7,619 nt of DNA from Candidatus Gastranaerophilales bacterium (lineage in GTDB: Bacteria > Cyanobacteriota > Vampirovibrionia > Gastranaerophilales > Gastranaerophilaceae): assembly GCA_021199975.1 (NCBI GenBank), contig JAJQHF010000072.1:1-7619 (forward strand). Reading direction: 5' to 3'. Below the pieces are notes generated by a model, which was not told the DNA's origin, did no database searches, and saw only the letters and a program-made list of their open reading frames with translations. Positions 1-5,826 of this stretch are shown here, piece after piece; within the stretch, counting starts at the first letter, position 1; the number at the start of each line of letters is the position of its first letter. Both the position numbers and the translations under genes were made by a program.

Positions 1-50
1 AAAATATACTATTAAATTAAGTTATAATACTTAATTTAATAGTATATTTT
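1..50. terminator. Perfect 21-bp AT-rich inverted repeat, probable bidirectional terminator
   Basis: Bases 1-21 are the exact reverse complement of bases 30-50, with an 8-base loop at 22-29. The left arm begins with AAAA and the right arm ends in TTTT, so RNA from either strand would form a hairpin with a U-rich end. The promoter of the next gene starts only five bases later, so on the plus strand this most simply ends an upstream gene outside the window. On the minus strand it is the first hairpin downstream of rpiB, which has no terminator of its own. The stem has almost no G or C, so termination strength is uncertain, and the repeat may extend left of the window. Confidence 0.6.
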
Positions 51-54
51 TATA

Positions 55-83
55 TTGATAATAATTCTGAAATTTGTTATGAT
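55..83 (+). promoter_or_regulatory. Sigma-70-type promoter of the receiver-STAS gene
   Basis: TTGATA at 55-60 and TATGAT at 78-83 each match the bacterial consensus at five of six positions and are separated by the ideal 17 bases. Transcription would start near 90, leaving an untranslated leader of about 17 bases before the ATG at 107. The leader carries GGCGGA (97-102), a one-mismatch version of GGAGGA at a normal distance from the start, which may act as the ribosome binding site. Confidence 0.6.
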
Positions 84-106
84 ATTACCAGGAAACGGCG
101 GAAACA

Positions 107-1021
107 ATGAATATTACGGAAGAACAATTAAGTAAAATATTTGAATTAGCATCAATGGAAAATAAACTTTCTTCAAAAGAAATAACGGAAGCTGATATAA
201 CAGAAGCCTTAATAGAAATAGAAAGAAAATTGTATTCTTTTTCATCTGAAATAAAAATTGATTCTTTAGAAGATAAAAAGATTTTAATTGCGGATGATTT
301 AGAACTTTCAATATACCAATTAAGTACTGTACTAAAAAAGATAGGAATTACCCCTGTTGTTGCAAGACATAAAGAAGAAGCAATATCCGAGTTAAATAAA
401 GTACGTTTTGATTGTGTAATTTTTGATTTATTTATCCCGGGAAGTTCGGATGGTATCGATTTAATAAAAGCAGCTGTTGAAAAAAGGAAAGAAAATAATT
501 CTTATTTTAAAATAATAGTTATATCCGGTACTGATGATGAATCATTAATTGACTTGTGTTATGAATCAGGAGCTGATTTTTATATTCAAAAAGATAAAGA
601 TTGGCATTCAAAGCTTATTAAATATATAAGTACATCTTTTAAAACCGATACCAATATTGCGTTTACAAGGTATATTATAAATAACAACATAGTTTCATAT
701 ATAGTAAAAAGATTTAATGATTCAAAAGTATTTGATACTATTGTTAAAAATGTTAATTCCTCCATTTATACAGGGCTTAAAAATATATTGTTTGATATGA
801 AGGAAATAACAACTTTTGATGTTGATAATGCATATATTTTTGCAGATATATATAAATTATGTGCAGAAAACGGCGGAATTTTTGTATTGGTTAATCCTTC
901 ATTGAATGTGAAAGAGGCATTATCATTTGCATATCTTGAAGATATAATTCCTTATTCAAATTCAATTGAAGATGCTGTTGCATTGATTTCCGAAAAACAA
1001 AAAACAGTTAGTCCTCAATAA
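107..1021 (+). CDS. Receiver (REC) domain fused to a STAS-like domain
   Basis: This 304-residue cytoplasmic protein has three parts. Residues 1-55 form a charged, helical lead. Residues 57-175 are a CheY-like receiver with the full active site: acidic pair D63-D64, phospho-acceptor D107 in VIFD, S140 in VISG and K162. Residues about 190-298 resemble a STAS (anti-anti-sigma) domain, with a strand ending in ILFD, then ITTFD, then GGIFVLVNPS, then a late IPYSNSIEDA segment. Receivers are phosphorylated by histidine kinases; STAS domains bind kinase-like or sigma-regulating partners. I infer a two-component input driving a partner-switching output. At the STAS phosphorylation site the usual DSSG is D238-V239-D240-N241, so the acceptor serine is Asp. 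No kinase is adjacent. The promoter is at 55-83. The 3' end overlaps convergent rpiB by 14 bases. REC is confident; STAS is likely from pattern only. Confidence 0.85.
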   Translation: MNITEEQLSKIFELASMENKLSSKEITEADITEALIEIERKLYSFSSEIKIDSLEDKKILIADDLELSIYQLSTVLKKIGITPVVARHKEEAISELNKVRFDCVIFDLFIPGSSDGIDLIKAAVEKRKENNSYFKIIVISGTDDESLIDLCYESGADFYIQKDKDWHSKLIKYISTSFKTDTNIAFTRYIINNNIVSYIVKRFNDSKVFDTIVKNVNSSIYTGLKNILFDMKEITTFDVDNAYIFADIYKLCAENGGIFVLVNPSLNVKEALSFAYLEDIIPYSNSIEDAVALISEKQKTVSPQ

Positions 1022-1445
1022 GATTAATTCTTTTTATATGCCTGCCGCCTTCAAAATCAGTTTCAAGCCAAATTTTGCAAATATCTTGAGCTAAATATGA
1101 CCCGATAATTCTTTCTCCAAAACAAAGAATATTTGCATTATTATGAAGCCTTGATAATTTTGCCGAAGTTGTATCGGAACAAACAACCGCTCTTATTCCC
1201 TTTATTTTATTAGCTGCAATACACATACCTATACCTGTTCCGCATATTAAAATTCCTTTATCAAATTGAGAATTTGCAACTTTAACGGCTGTTTCCTTTG
1301 CAATTAAAGGATAATCGGCAGGTTCTTCGGAATATATACCTGTATCATAAATATCATAACCTTCTTCACTTAGAAATTTTTTTATTTTTTCTTTTAATTT
1401 ATAACCGGCATGATCTGAACCGATAATTATTCTTTCTTTTTTCAT
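1008..1445 (-). CDS. rpiB: Ribose-5-phosphate isomerase B
   Basis: The product interconverts ribose 5-phosphate and ribulose 5-phosphate in the non-oxidative pentose phosphate pathway, in the cytoplasm. It is 145 residues, a normal length for the RpiB/LacAB family. The signatures are in order: GSDHAG at 9-14, CGTGIGM at 68-74 with the probable catalytic base C68, R-L-H-N-N-A-N at 99-105 and GGRH at 133-136. A cysteine at 68 is the E. coli RpiB type rather than the Glu type seen in mycobacteria. The ATG (1443-1445) has a strong GAGGAG site at 1452-1457, six bases away. The stop lies inside the last codons of the convergent receiver-STAS gene (14-base overlap), so its transcript probably runs antisense to that gene. 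Some family members act on allose or galactose 6-phosphates; nothing nearby suggests that here. Confidence 0.95.
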   Translation of the reverse strand: MKKERIIIGSDHAGYKLKEKIKKFLSEEGYDIYDTGIYSEEPADYPLIAKETAVKVANSQFDKGILICGTGIGMCIAANKIKGIRAVVCSDTTSAKLSRLHNNANILCFGERIIGSYLAQDICKIWLETDFEGGRHIKRINLIED

Positions 1446-1593
1446 AATTAACTCCTCTAAAAAATTTTAACATCTGCCGCTATATTTATTAATAATTGTT
1501 ACAAAATTTTAATTCTTTTTAGAAAAACTAGCATGTTTTTTTTGAATTGTTTGTTTATTTATATAGTTAAGCATAAAAAAAATTGTATTTTCA

Positions 1594-1615
1594 CGGCGGT
1601 ACATATCGGCGGCGG
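1594..1615 (+). other. CGG triplet cluster in an AT-rich upstream region
   Basis: Between rpiB and the next gene (1446-1650) the sequence is almost all A and T except for CGGCGG at 1594-1599 and CGGCGGCGG at 1607-1615. The same CGGCGG occurs at 96-101, just before the receiver-STAS start. These could be regulatory sites, or variant ribosome binding sequences given their resemblance to GGAGG, but this cluster is too far from the ATG at 1651 to serve it. I found no convincing -35/-10 pair for either gene here; TATAGT at 1562-1567 is the best -10 but has no good -35. Confidence 0.3.
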
Positions 1616-1650
1616 AAAATAGCGCAATATTGAGCAAAGTACGGGTAATT

Positions 1651-2427
1651 ATGTCAGAACTACAGCCAAATAATTCTTCATATAATGTTCAAACGGGAAC
1701 ACCGTTATATGAATACGGGCAAAATCAGACTAATCAGGTACAACCGCAGCAGACTGTAAATGTAACATCTCCATATACATCTCAAATATATCAATATCCG
1801 CAGACTTCAGTATATAATGATCCTTCAAAACAAGCAGCATCCGGAGTTAATATTTATATTTACAATCCCTCCGCAATGGGAGGACAAAATACAAGTGCAG
1901 TTCCTCAAGTTGTTACATATCCGCAGCCTCAGACGGCTGTTCAATCTGAAGCAGCTTCACAGCCAATAGCAAATACACCTATATCAGAAGATAATAAAAA
2001 AGAGGAGGTTGATCCTTCAACACAAAAAACAAAAAGAGTTGTGGAATTAACTGATGATTATATAAAAACATTGGAAAGTTATTTAAGAAATTCTGATAAA
2101 AGTATAAGAGAATCAGGTATTATTGAATTAGTAAAAAGATTTGAAGAAGATATTACTAGATATGATGATGAAGCATTAACGGCACTATTAAATATAGCTC
2201 TTCAAGATTCAAATCCTGATAACAGAGTTCTTGCAATGATGGCAATTACATCAGGAAGCGCCCACGGAAACGAAGAAACTATAGAATTACTTAACAAATT
2301 ACAATCCTCTGATAAATTGTACGGACGTGAAGCCCAAATTGCAACAGAGGCATTATTAAAAGCATCAACAGATAATACAAAAATAGTAAGAGATTTTTCT
2401 TCAAATAACAAAAATAGTGACTCATAA
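1651..2427 (+). CDS. Low-complexity Q/P/Y/N-rich protein with C-terminal HEAT-like repeats
   Basis: I do not recognise a named family. From the ATG at 1651 the product is 258 residues with no signal peptide or membrane segment. Residues 1-110 are rich in Gln, Pro, Asn, Ser, Thr and Tyr and look disordered, broken only by a hydrophobic patch, GVNIYIYNPS, at 65-74. Residues 111-130 are charged. Residues 135-238 are helical and resemble three HEAT-type helix pairs (about 135-167, 173-202 and 208-238), each with an L-rich helix, a short acidic or Asn turn, then a second helix. HEAT repeats usually bind other proteins, so a scaffold or adaptor role is inferred. A TTG at 1630 opens the same frame, but 1651 has a GGGTAA-like ribosome site and a conventional ATG. 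The following gene starts 26 bases after the stop, so they are probably co-transcribed. Confidence 0.75.
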   Translation: MSELQPNNSSYNVQTGTPLYEYGQNQTNQVQPQQTVNVTSPYTSQIYQYPQTSVYNDPSKQAASGVNIYIYNPSAMGGQNTSAVPQVVTYPQPQTAVQSEAASQPIANTPISEDNKKEEVDPSTQKTKRVVELTDDYIKTLESYLRNSDKSIRESGIIELVKRFEEDITRYDDEALTALLNIALQDSNPDNRVLAMMAITSGSAHGNEETIELLNKLQSSDKLYGREAQIATEALLKASTDNTKIVRDFSSNNKNSDS

Positions 2428-2453
2428 AATTAAAATGTAAAAGGTAAGGTAAA

Positions 2454-2930
2454 ATGGCAAAAATATCGGCAATAAAGCCGGCTTTAAAAAAAATTACGGG
2501 CAAACCAATGGGCGTTGCCTCGAAAATGCTTGGCGCCGCTACAGTTGCATCTGTTATATATGATGCGCATGTAAACGGAGCCGAAAACGCTCTTTTATAT
2601 GATGAGGTTGAAACCGGAAAAAGATGTCTAAATCAGTATCATCATTGTGAAACCTCTGATACAAAAAGTGCTACAATTAATAAATTTAAAAAAATTTGGT
2701 ATGAAACTCAGCAAAATTTTCCTTTTCATGCAGGTTATAAAATTAAAGGTTACGTTGGCGGTTTCGGACAAACTATTATAAATAATATTCCTTTATTGGC
2801 TTTATCTGCCGTTGCTTTGAAATTTAAAAATGCCGGAAAGATAGCAGGAGGTTTACTTGCGGTAAATGGCATTAAAACGCTTTTATATGATGTAGTCGGA
2901 ATAGGTAAAGATAAACTGTTTGATAAATAA
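2454..2930 (+). CDS. Small hydrophobic protein of unknown function
   Basis: This 158-residue protein belongs to no family I can name. The N-terminus is basic (four Lys in the first 17 residues) and runs into a Gly/Ala-rich stretch at 19-36. A polar middle (40-90) includes a Cys-His cluster (C58, H63, H64, C65). Two hydrophobic segments follow at about 101-121 and 127-146, and the end is Lys-rich. It may be membrane-associated with two or three helices, but there is no classical signal peptide. AAGG at 2446-2449 sits four bases before the ATG. It lies 26 bases after the HEAT-like gene, and both would end at the hairpin at 2952-2974. The Cys-His group could bind metal, but the spacing is not a known motif. 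Confidence 0.75.
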   Translation: MAKISAIKPALKKITGKPMGVASKMLGAATVASVIYDAHVNGAENALLYDEVETGKRCLNQYHHCETSDTKSATINKFKKIWYETQQNFPFHAGYKIKGYVGGFGQTIINNIPLLALSAVALKFKNAGKIAGGLLAVNGIKTLLYDVVGIGKDKLFDK

Positions 2931-2951
2931 TTAATACCCCAAAAAACTAAA

Positions 2952-2974
2952 AGCAACAATTTTTATATGTTGCT
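2952..2974. terminator. Bidirectional intrinsic terminator between convergent genes
   Basis: AGCAACA (2952-2958) and TGTTGCT (2968-2974) form a 7-bp stem with a 9-base loop. On the plus strand the stem is followed by a T-rich run and would end the 1651-2930 pair. On the minus strand it is followed by TTTAG and then six T's, an even better tail, and would end the 3023-4648 gene about 50 bases after its stop. A weaker 6-bp repeat (3014-3019 with 3025-3030) overlaps that gene's stop codon and has no T tail. Confidence 0.7.
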
Positions 2975-3022
2975 CTTATTATTCTTGTGTCTGTTTTTTG
3001 AATAGACTTAGATAATCTTTAT

Positions 3023-4648
3023 TTAAGATTTTTCATTTTCCTGATTATATTTTCTCAAGCCCGGAGCTTCATTTTTTCCTGTTCTCTTTTCTGTTATTGC
3101 ATATTGAAGGGTTGGTATAACAAAACCGAGAGCAACTGCTGAAATACCTAAGGCAATTGCCCTAAATCCCGCAGACATTGCAAAACTTTTCTTATTAATA
3201 CGGTTTAGAAGTTTTTTATCTACTACTCCGCCATTCTTTTTTGCTGCCGTATCTGTTATATTTTGAACATATTTATCTATATTATCTCTAAACTTTGTGA
3301 TTTTCTTCATGGGGATATATTTATAAGGATCTGTCAAATCTTTACCAAATTTAGCCCCATAAACTGTTTGCATAAAATCAGGAGTATTAATTGAACCGTT
3401 TTTAAATACATCAGTAACTTGCTGCTTCGTTAAAACTTTTCCTACACCTGCTTTCGCCGGCTGTAACTCTGCCATTTGTTCCGCTTTTGTCAATAAAGCT
3501 TCATCTTTAATATAATTGCCTAATTCTTTTAATGATATAACATCAGATTTAAACGGAAGCTTAGAAATCAATTCTTTTGATTTATCATCTAATATGCCGA
3601 TTGTTTTTGACGCAAAGTCTTTAACATTCATTGCACCGTAAGAACCATCCGTATTTTGTAATTGTTTTAACAATTCTTCATTCAATTGTTTTGCCGCAAC
3701 AGGGTCAATACTTGTTATTTGTGAACTACCCGTGATTTTTTGTAAAAACTTATAAATTAACGGAGTACTTGCAAAATAAAAGAAACTTGACGTCGAATCA
3801 CGGAAGAAATATTCTCTTCCTTCATCAGGATCTCTTGCGGTTTTAACACGTCCTGTTAAAATACCCAAATCACAAGTGAGCATTTTACAAATTTTGTTGT
3901 TTTCCAAATAATGAGCTACTGTTGTCATCATTTGAGAAGATGCCCCCTTAAACGATTGAATTTTGTTTTTATTAATTTTTTCTTCAAATTCTTCAAATGT
4001 GCAGCTTTTCATTACATTATATTGTTTTTTAACTGATAATTCTTTATCGTCTTTGGCAGGCTGACTTTTTGACACTTCTTCAGAACTTGCGGAGGATTTT
4101 TGCTCAATATTAGTATTTTTTTTGTTTTTGTTCATAATTTTTTCGGTAATTGCCTGATTTATTTTTGGCAGGGCAAATCCGACAAATCCTACAGCAAGTA
4201 ATGAAGATACAACAATTTTTGTAAATTTAAATGCAGCAAGTTTTTTCTCAAGAGAGGCTGCCTGTTTGGAATTTGAATTAACATTTATATCTGAAATCAC
4301 ATTTTGAAACGGATCTCTTAACTCATCTTTACCTACATCAAAATTTACCGTCGGAAGTTTTAAAACTTTCTCACCGAACTTATTTCCGAGCTTATTAAAT
4401 ATATCAACTCCTTTCATCCAAAAAACAGCAGATATTATATCATCGGTAGCTCTTTCCCTTAATTCGGGGAATCCGTTTCTTTCATAAGCTTTTTTGCCTC
4501 TTCCTCCAGTTACAAATGATTCCAAAAAAATTGTCTGCATCAAGGAATCAGGATCGGAAAAAGTTCTGAGAACTTCTCTTCCTCCTTTGCAGCTTATGTT
4601 TTTATTTCGGTAATCTGATTGTTGTGATTGTATATTATTAATGCGCAT
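3023..4648 (-). CDS. Large membrane protein with two diverged copies of one module
   Basis: This 541-residue protein is of unknown function. It starts with a polar, Asn/Gln-rich lead (1-19) ending at SCKGG. Two similar modules follow. The first has GGRGKKA (48-54), ELRERATDD (62-70), a hydrophobic patch and helix (71-87), then a membrane helix at 143-160 ending in PKINQAITEK (161-170). The second has TGRVKTA (265-271), EGREYFFRD (276-284), a patch and helix (288-304), then a membrane helix at 495-511 ending in PTLQYAITEK (512-521). A Lys/Ser-rich linker (171-210) and an extra helical insert (310-490) separate the elements. FKGA (233-236) repeats the KGG-like start of module one. The likely location is the inner membrane, with a basic tail. 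The promoter candidate is at 4686-4713; the ribosome site is weak (AAGAA). The terminator is at 2952-2974. No enzyme motif is visible. Confidence 0.8.
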   Translation of the reverse strand: MRINNIQSQQSDYRNKNISCKGGREVLRTFSDPDSLMQTIFLESFVTGGRGKKAYERNGFPELRERATDDIISAVFWMKGVDIFNKLGNKFGEKVLKLPTVNFDVGKDELRDPFQNVISDINVNSNSKQAASLEKKLAAFKFTKIVVSSLLAVGFVGFALPKINQAITEKIMNKNKKNTNIEQKSSASSEEVSKSQPAKDDKELSVKKQYNVMKSCTFEEFEEKINKNKIQSFKGASSQMMTTVAHYLENNKICKMLTCDLGILTGRVKTARDPDEGREYFFRDSTSSFFYFASTPLIYKFLQKITGSSQITSIDPVAAKQLNEELLKQLQNTDGSYGAMNVKDFASKTIGILDDKSKELISKLPFKSDVISLKELGNYIKDEALLTKAEQMAELQPAKAGVGKVLTKQQVTDVFKNGSINTPDFMQTVYGAKFGKDLTDPYKYIPMKKITKFRDNIDKYVQNITDTAAKKNGGVVDKKLLNRINKKSFAMSAGFRAIALGISAVALGFVIPTLQYAITEKRTGKNEAPGLRKYNQENEKS

Positions 4649-4685
4649 AAAAAATTCTTTTTATTTCCGTTGTATTTAAAAAGCG

Positions 4686-4713
4686 CTGATATTTTTTTTT
4701 GCTAGTTTATCAA
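4686..4713 (-). promoter_or_regulatory. Promoter of the duplicated membrane protein gene
   Basis: Read on the minus strand, TTGATA (4713-4708) is followed after 16 bases by TATCAG (4691-4686). The -35 matches the consensus at five of six positions and the -10 at four. Transcription would begin near 4680, about 30 bases before the start codon. It diverges from the panD side of the same intergenic region. Confidence 0.45.
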
Positions 4714-4754
4714 AAAAATTTTTAAAACTTTTGTTAAATTTTAAAAAATTATAT

Positions 4755-4781
4755 TTGTTTAAACTATGTTTTTGATAAAAT
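4755..4781 (+). promoter_or_regulatory. Weak candidate promoter of panD
   Basis: TTGTTT (4755-4760) and TAAAAT (4776-4781) are the best -35/-10 pair before panD, but the spacer is only 15 bases. The region is so rich in A and T that chance matches are expected. A ribosome site is weak too: only AGAG at 4791-4794 precedes the ATG at 4805. Confidence 0.3.
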
Positions 4782-4804
4782 AGCTCTGAAAGAGAAATTA
4801 TATT

Positions 4805-5152
4805 ATGTTACTTGATTTTTTATATGCAAAAATACATAGAGATACGGTAACTGATTCAAATTTAAATAACGTCGGTTCTATTACCTTTGATTCGGCTATT
4901 TTAGAAAAAGCCCGCTTATCAGAAGGGCAAAAAGTTGATATTTTAAATATTAATAACGGCGAAAGATTTCAAACATATATTATTGCAGGCAAAAAAGGCG
5001 AAAAAGATTTTTGTCTTAACGGCGCAGCCGCAAGAAAAGCACAAATCGGCGATAAAATAATTATATGCGCTTATGCCAAAATGACTCCCGATGAAGCGAA
5101 AAAATTTAAACCTTCAATTGTTCAAATTGATGACAATAACAACATCATCTAA
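4805..5152 (+). CDS. panD: Aspartate 1-decarboxylase (pyruvoyl enzyme)
   Basis: PanD decarboxylates L-aspartate to beta-alanine for pantothenate and coenzyme A synthesis, in the cytoplasm. The 115-residue proenzyme cleaves itself between G24 and S25 (both present, in NVGSITFD), turning S25 into the pyruvoyl cofactor. Other family residues are in their usual places: K9 and H11 near the start, R54, T57 and Y58 in RFQTY, and N72-G73-A74-A75-A76. The length is slightly below the approximately 126 residues of E. coli PanD because the C-terminal tail is short. No other pantothenate genes (panB, panC) are in the window. The stop overlaps the stop of the convergent secreted-protein gene by four bases with no terminator between. 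The first plausible hairpin for this transcript is at 5626-5669, beyond the whole opposing gene. Confidence 0.95.
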   Translation: MLLDFLYAKIHRDTVTDSNLNNVGSITFDSAILEKARLSEGQKVDILNINNGERFQTYIIAGKKGEKDFCLNGAAARKAQIGDKIIICAYAKMTPDEAKKFKPSIVQIDDNNNII

Positions 5153-5613
5153 CCTTCTCTTAAAAATTTTTGAACTTTTGTATTCATGGATTCCTCTTTG
5201 ATTTTCCATTCACCGTTATCATTTTTTCCTACAATAAAATGAGCCGGAATTTTATAATCGCTTGTTGAAGGCATTCTCATTGCAACTATTTTATAATCTT
5301 TGCCATGAGGAAAAATTTTCACGTTTAAATATCTGTTTTTGTACTTCCTTAATTTCATTAAAGCAGTGGATTTTTTTGCCTCTTCTTTATATCTTGAAAG
5401 AGGTATATTTACGGCTTCTTTTGTTCCGTCAGGTTTTTCTACGACCCTTACTATTTTTGCATCTTCGCTGTAATAATCAAAATAGTCATTGCTATAACTG
5501 TTAGCCGCATCTATATATTGGTTAAAAAAGCACTGAACATCCTGCAATTCATCAGCAAAGGCACATAAACTCAAATTTAAAGCAATAAACAAGACAGTAA
5601 AAAATTTTTTCAT
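5149..5613 (-). CDS. Exported NTF2-like protein of unknown function
   Basis: The start chosen is ATG 5611-5613, giving 154 residues and a classic signal peptide: MKKFF, a hydrophobic core to about residue 17, then a cleavage site after A-F-A (20|21). A TTG twelve bases upstream opens the same frame but overlaps the likely ribosome site GGGTGA (5618-5623), so it is rejected. The mature 134 residues resemble an NTF2/SnoaL-like cone fold: an N-terminal helix with FFNQYIDAANSY (29-40), an acidic YYSEDAKIV strand (48-55), and closing strands with HFIVGKNDNGEWKIKEE (125-141). Such domains bind small molecules or mediate assembly; no catalytic residues can be assigned. The product is probably periplasmic. 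It converges with panD and has an unusual hairpin leader upstream. C17 lies near the signal end, but the preceding residue is Leu, so a lipoprotein is unlikely. Confidence 0.75.
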   Translation of the reverse strand: MKKFFTVLFIALNLSLCAFADELQDVQCFFNQYIDAANSYSNDYFDYYSEDAKIVRVVEKPDGTKEAVNIPLSRYKEEAKKSTALMKLRKYKNRYLNVKIFPHGKDYKIVAMRMPSTSDYKIPAHFIVGKNDNGEWKIKEESMNTKVQKFLREG

Positions 5614-5625
5614 AAATTCACCCAA

Positions 5626-5669
5626 AAAAATAAAAGTAATTTAACTTTCGCTAAATTACTTTTATTTTT
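5626..5669. terminator. Perfect 18-bp hairpin, terminator or attenuator
   Basis: Bases 5626-5643 and 5652-5669 are exact reverse complements with an 8-base loop (5644-5651). Plus-strand RNA would end in a T-rich arm, which could stop panD transcripts that read across the opposing gene. Minus-strand RNA would end in seven T's, immediately followed by the ribosome site and start of the secreted-protein gene. In that direction it has the layout of a leader terminator. Which role it plays depends on where the minus-strand promoter is, which I cannot fix. Confidence 0.6.
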
Positions 5670-5673
5670 ATAT

Positions 5674-5742
5674 CAACTATGAATTTATTCAATTGTATAG
5701 TTGGTTAGTTCAAGTATGCCCAACTTACACTTTGAATAAATT
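5674..5742. repeat. Long imperfect palindrome with competing pairings
   Basis: Bases 5682-5692 pair exactly with 5732-5742 (11 bp), 5694-5697 with 5726-5729 (4 bp) and 5699-5704 with 5720-5725 (6 bp), giving 21 pairs around a 15-base loop. In addition, CAACTAT (5674-5680) is the exact complement of ATAGTTG (5697-5703), which would break the larger structure. The palindrome ends exactly where the left 13-bp direct repeat of the insertion sequence begins. It may be a regulatory leader of the secreted-protein gene, an operator, or a structure targeted by the element. Confidence 0.5.
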
Positions 5743-5754
5743 AAATTGTAAATA
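5742..5754 (+). repeat. Left 13-bp direct repeat flanking the IS (putative target duplication)
   Basis: TAAATTGTAAATA lies immediately outside the left inverted repeat and recurs identically at 6860-6872, immediately outside the right one. The position at both ends points to target duplication on insertion. It shares one base (5742) with the end of the palindrome to its left. Confidence 0.6.
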
Positions 5755-5788
5755 ACTGAATTCTTTTACAAAACGCAACACTTAACTC
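5755..5788 (+). repeat. Left terminal inverted repeat of the IS30-family element
   Basis: Aligned with the reverse complement of 6826-6859 it matches at 24 of 34 positions, including TGAATTC (positions 3-9) and CGCAACACT (positions 20-28). From memory, a CGCAACA core is typical of IS30-family ends. Confidence 0.8.
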
Positions 5789-5793
5789 TAAAA

Positions 5794-5818
5794 TATAATA
5801 AAGAAAGTAAAAAAGGAG
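5794..5818 (+). promoter_or_regulatory. Transposase -10 box and ribosome binding site
   Basis: A perfect TATAAT lies at 5794-5799, just inside the left inverted repeat. The sequence 17 bases upstream (AAACGC, 5771-5776) is a poor -35, so the promoter is probably weak as it stands. AGGAG at 5814-5818 is a strong ribosome site eight bases before the ATG. The -35 position falls inside the inverted repeat, so joined ends or an outside -35 could change its strength. Confidence 0.5.
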
Positions 5819-5826
5819 TTAAGAAA

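Noticed and set aside
114..311. Open frame on the minus strand inside the receiver-STAS gene
   Set aside because: It is antisense to the well-supported gene and its Leu/Phe-rich product is the expected shadow of AT-rich coding DNA.
1630..1650. TTG start seven codons upstream for the HEAT-like protein
   Set aside because: Its nearest G-rich sequence is about 14 bases away. The ATG at 1651 has a closer site and gives a more natural N-terminus.
2202..2503. Two minus-strand open frames across the end of the HEAT-like gene and the next start
   Set aside because: Both are antisense to supported genes, with no ribosome site and no recognisable protein pattern.
2750..2959. Minus-strand open frame over the end of the 2454 gene
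   Set aside because: It is the antisense shadow of the 2454 gene and it crosses the terminator hairpin.
5262..5504. Plus-strand open frame inside the exported protein gene
   Set aside because: It is antisense to a gene with a signal peptide and good start. The product is Leu/Phe/Cys-rich with no pattern.
5149..5613. Lipoprotein lipobox at the signal peptide Cys
   Set aside because: The residue before Cys is Leu, which does not fit the usual Gly/Ala/Ser. A signal peptidase I site (AFA|DE) is present instead.
5614..5625. TTG start four codons upstream for the exported protein
   Set aside because: It lies within the ribosome site of the ATG at 5613, and only the ATG gives a clean signal peptide start (MKKFF).
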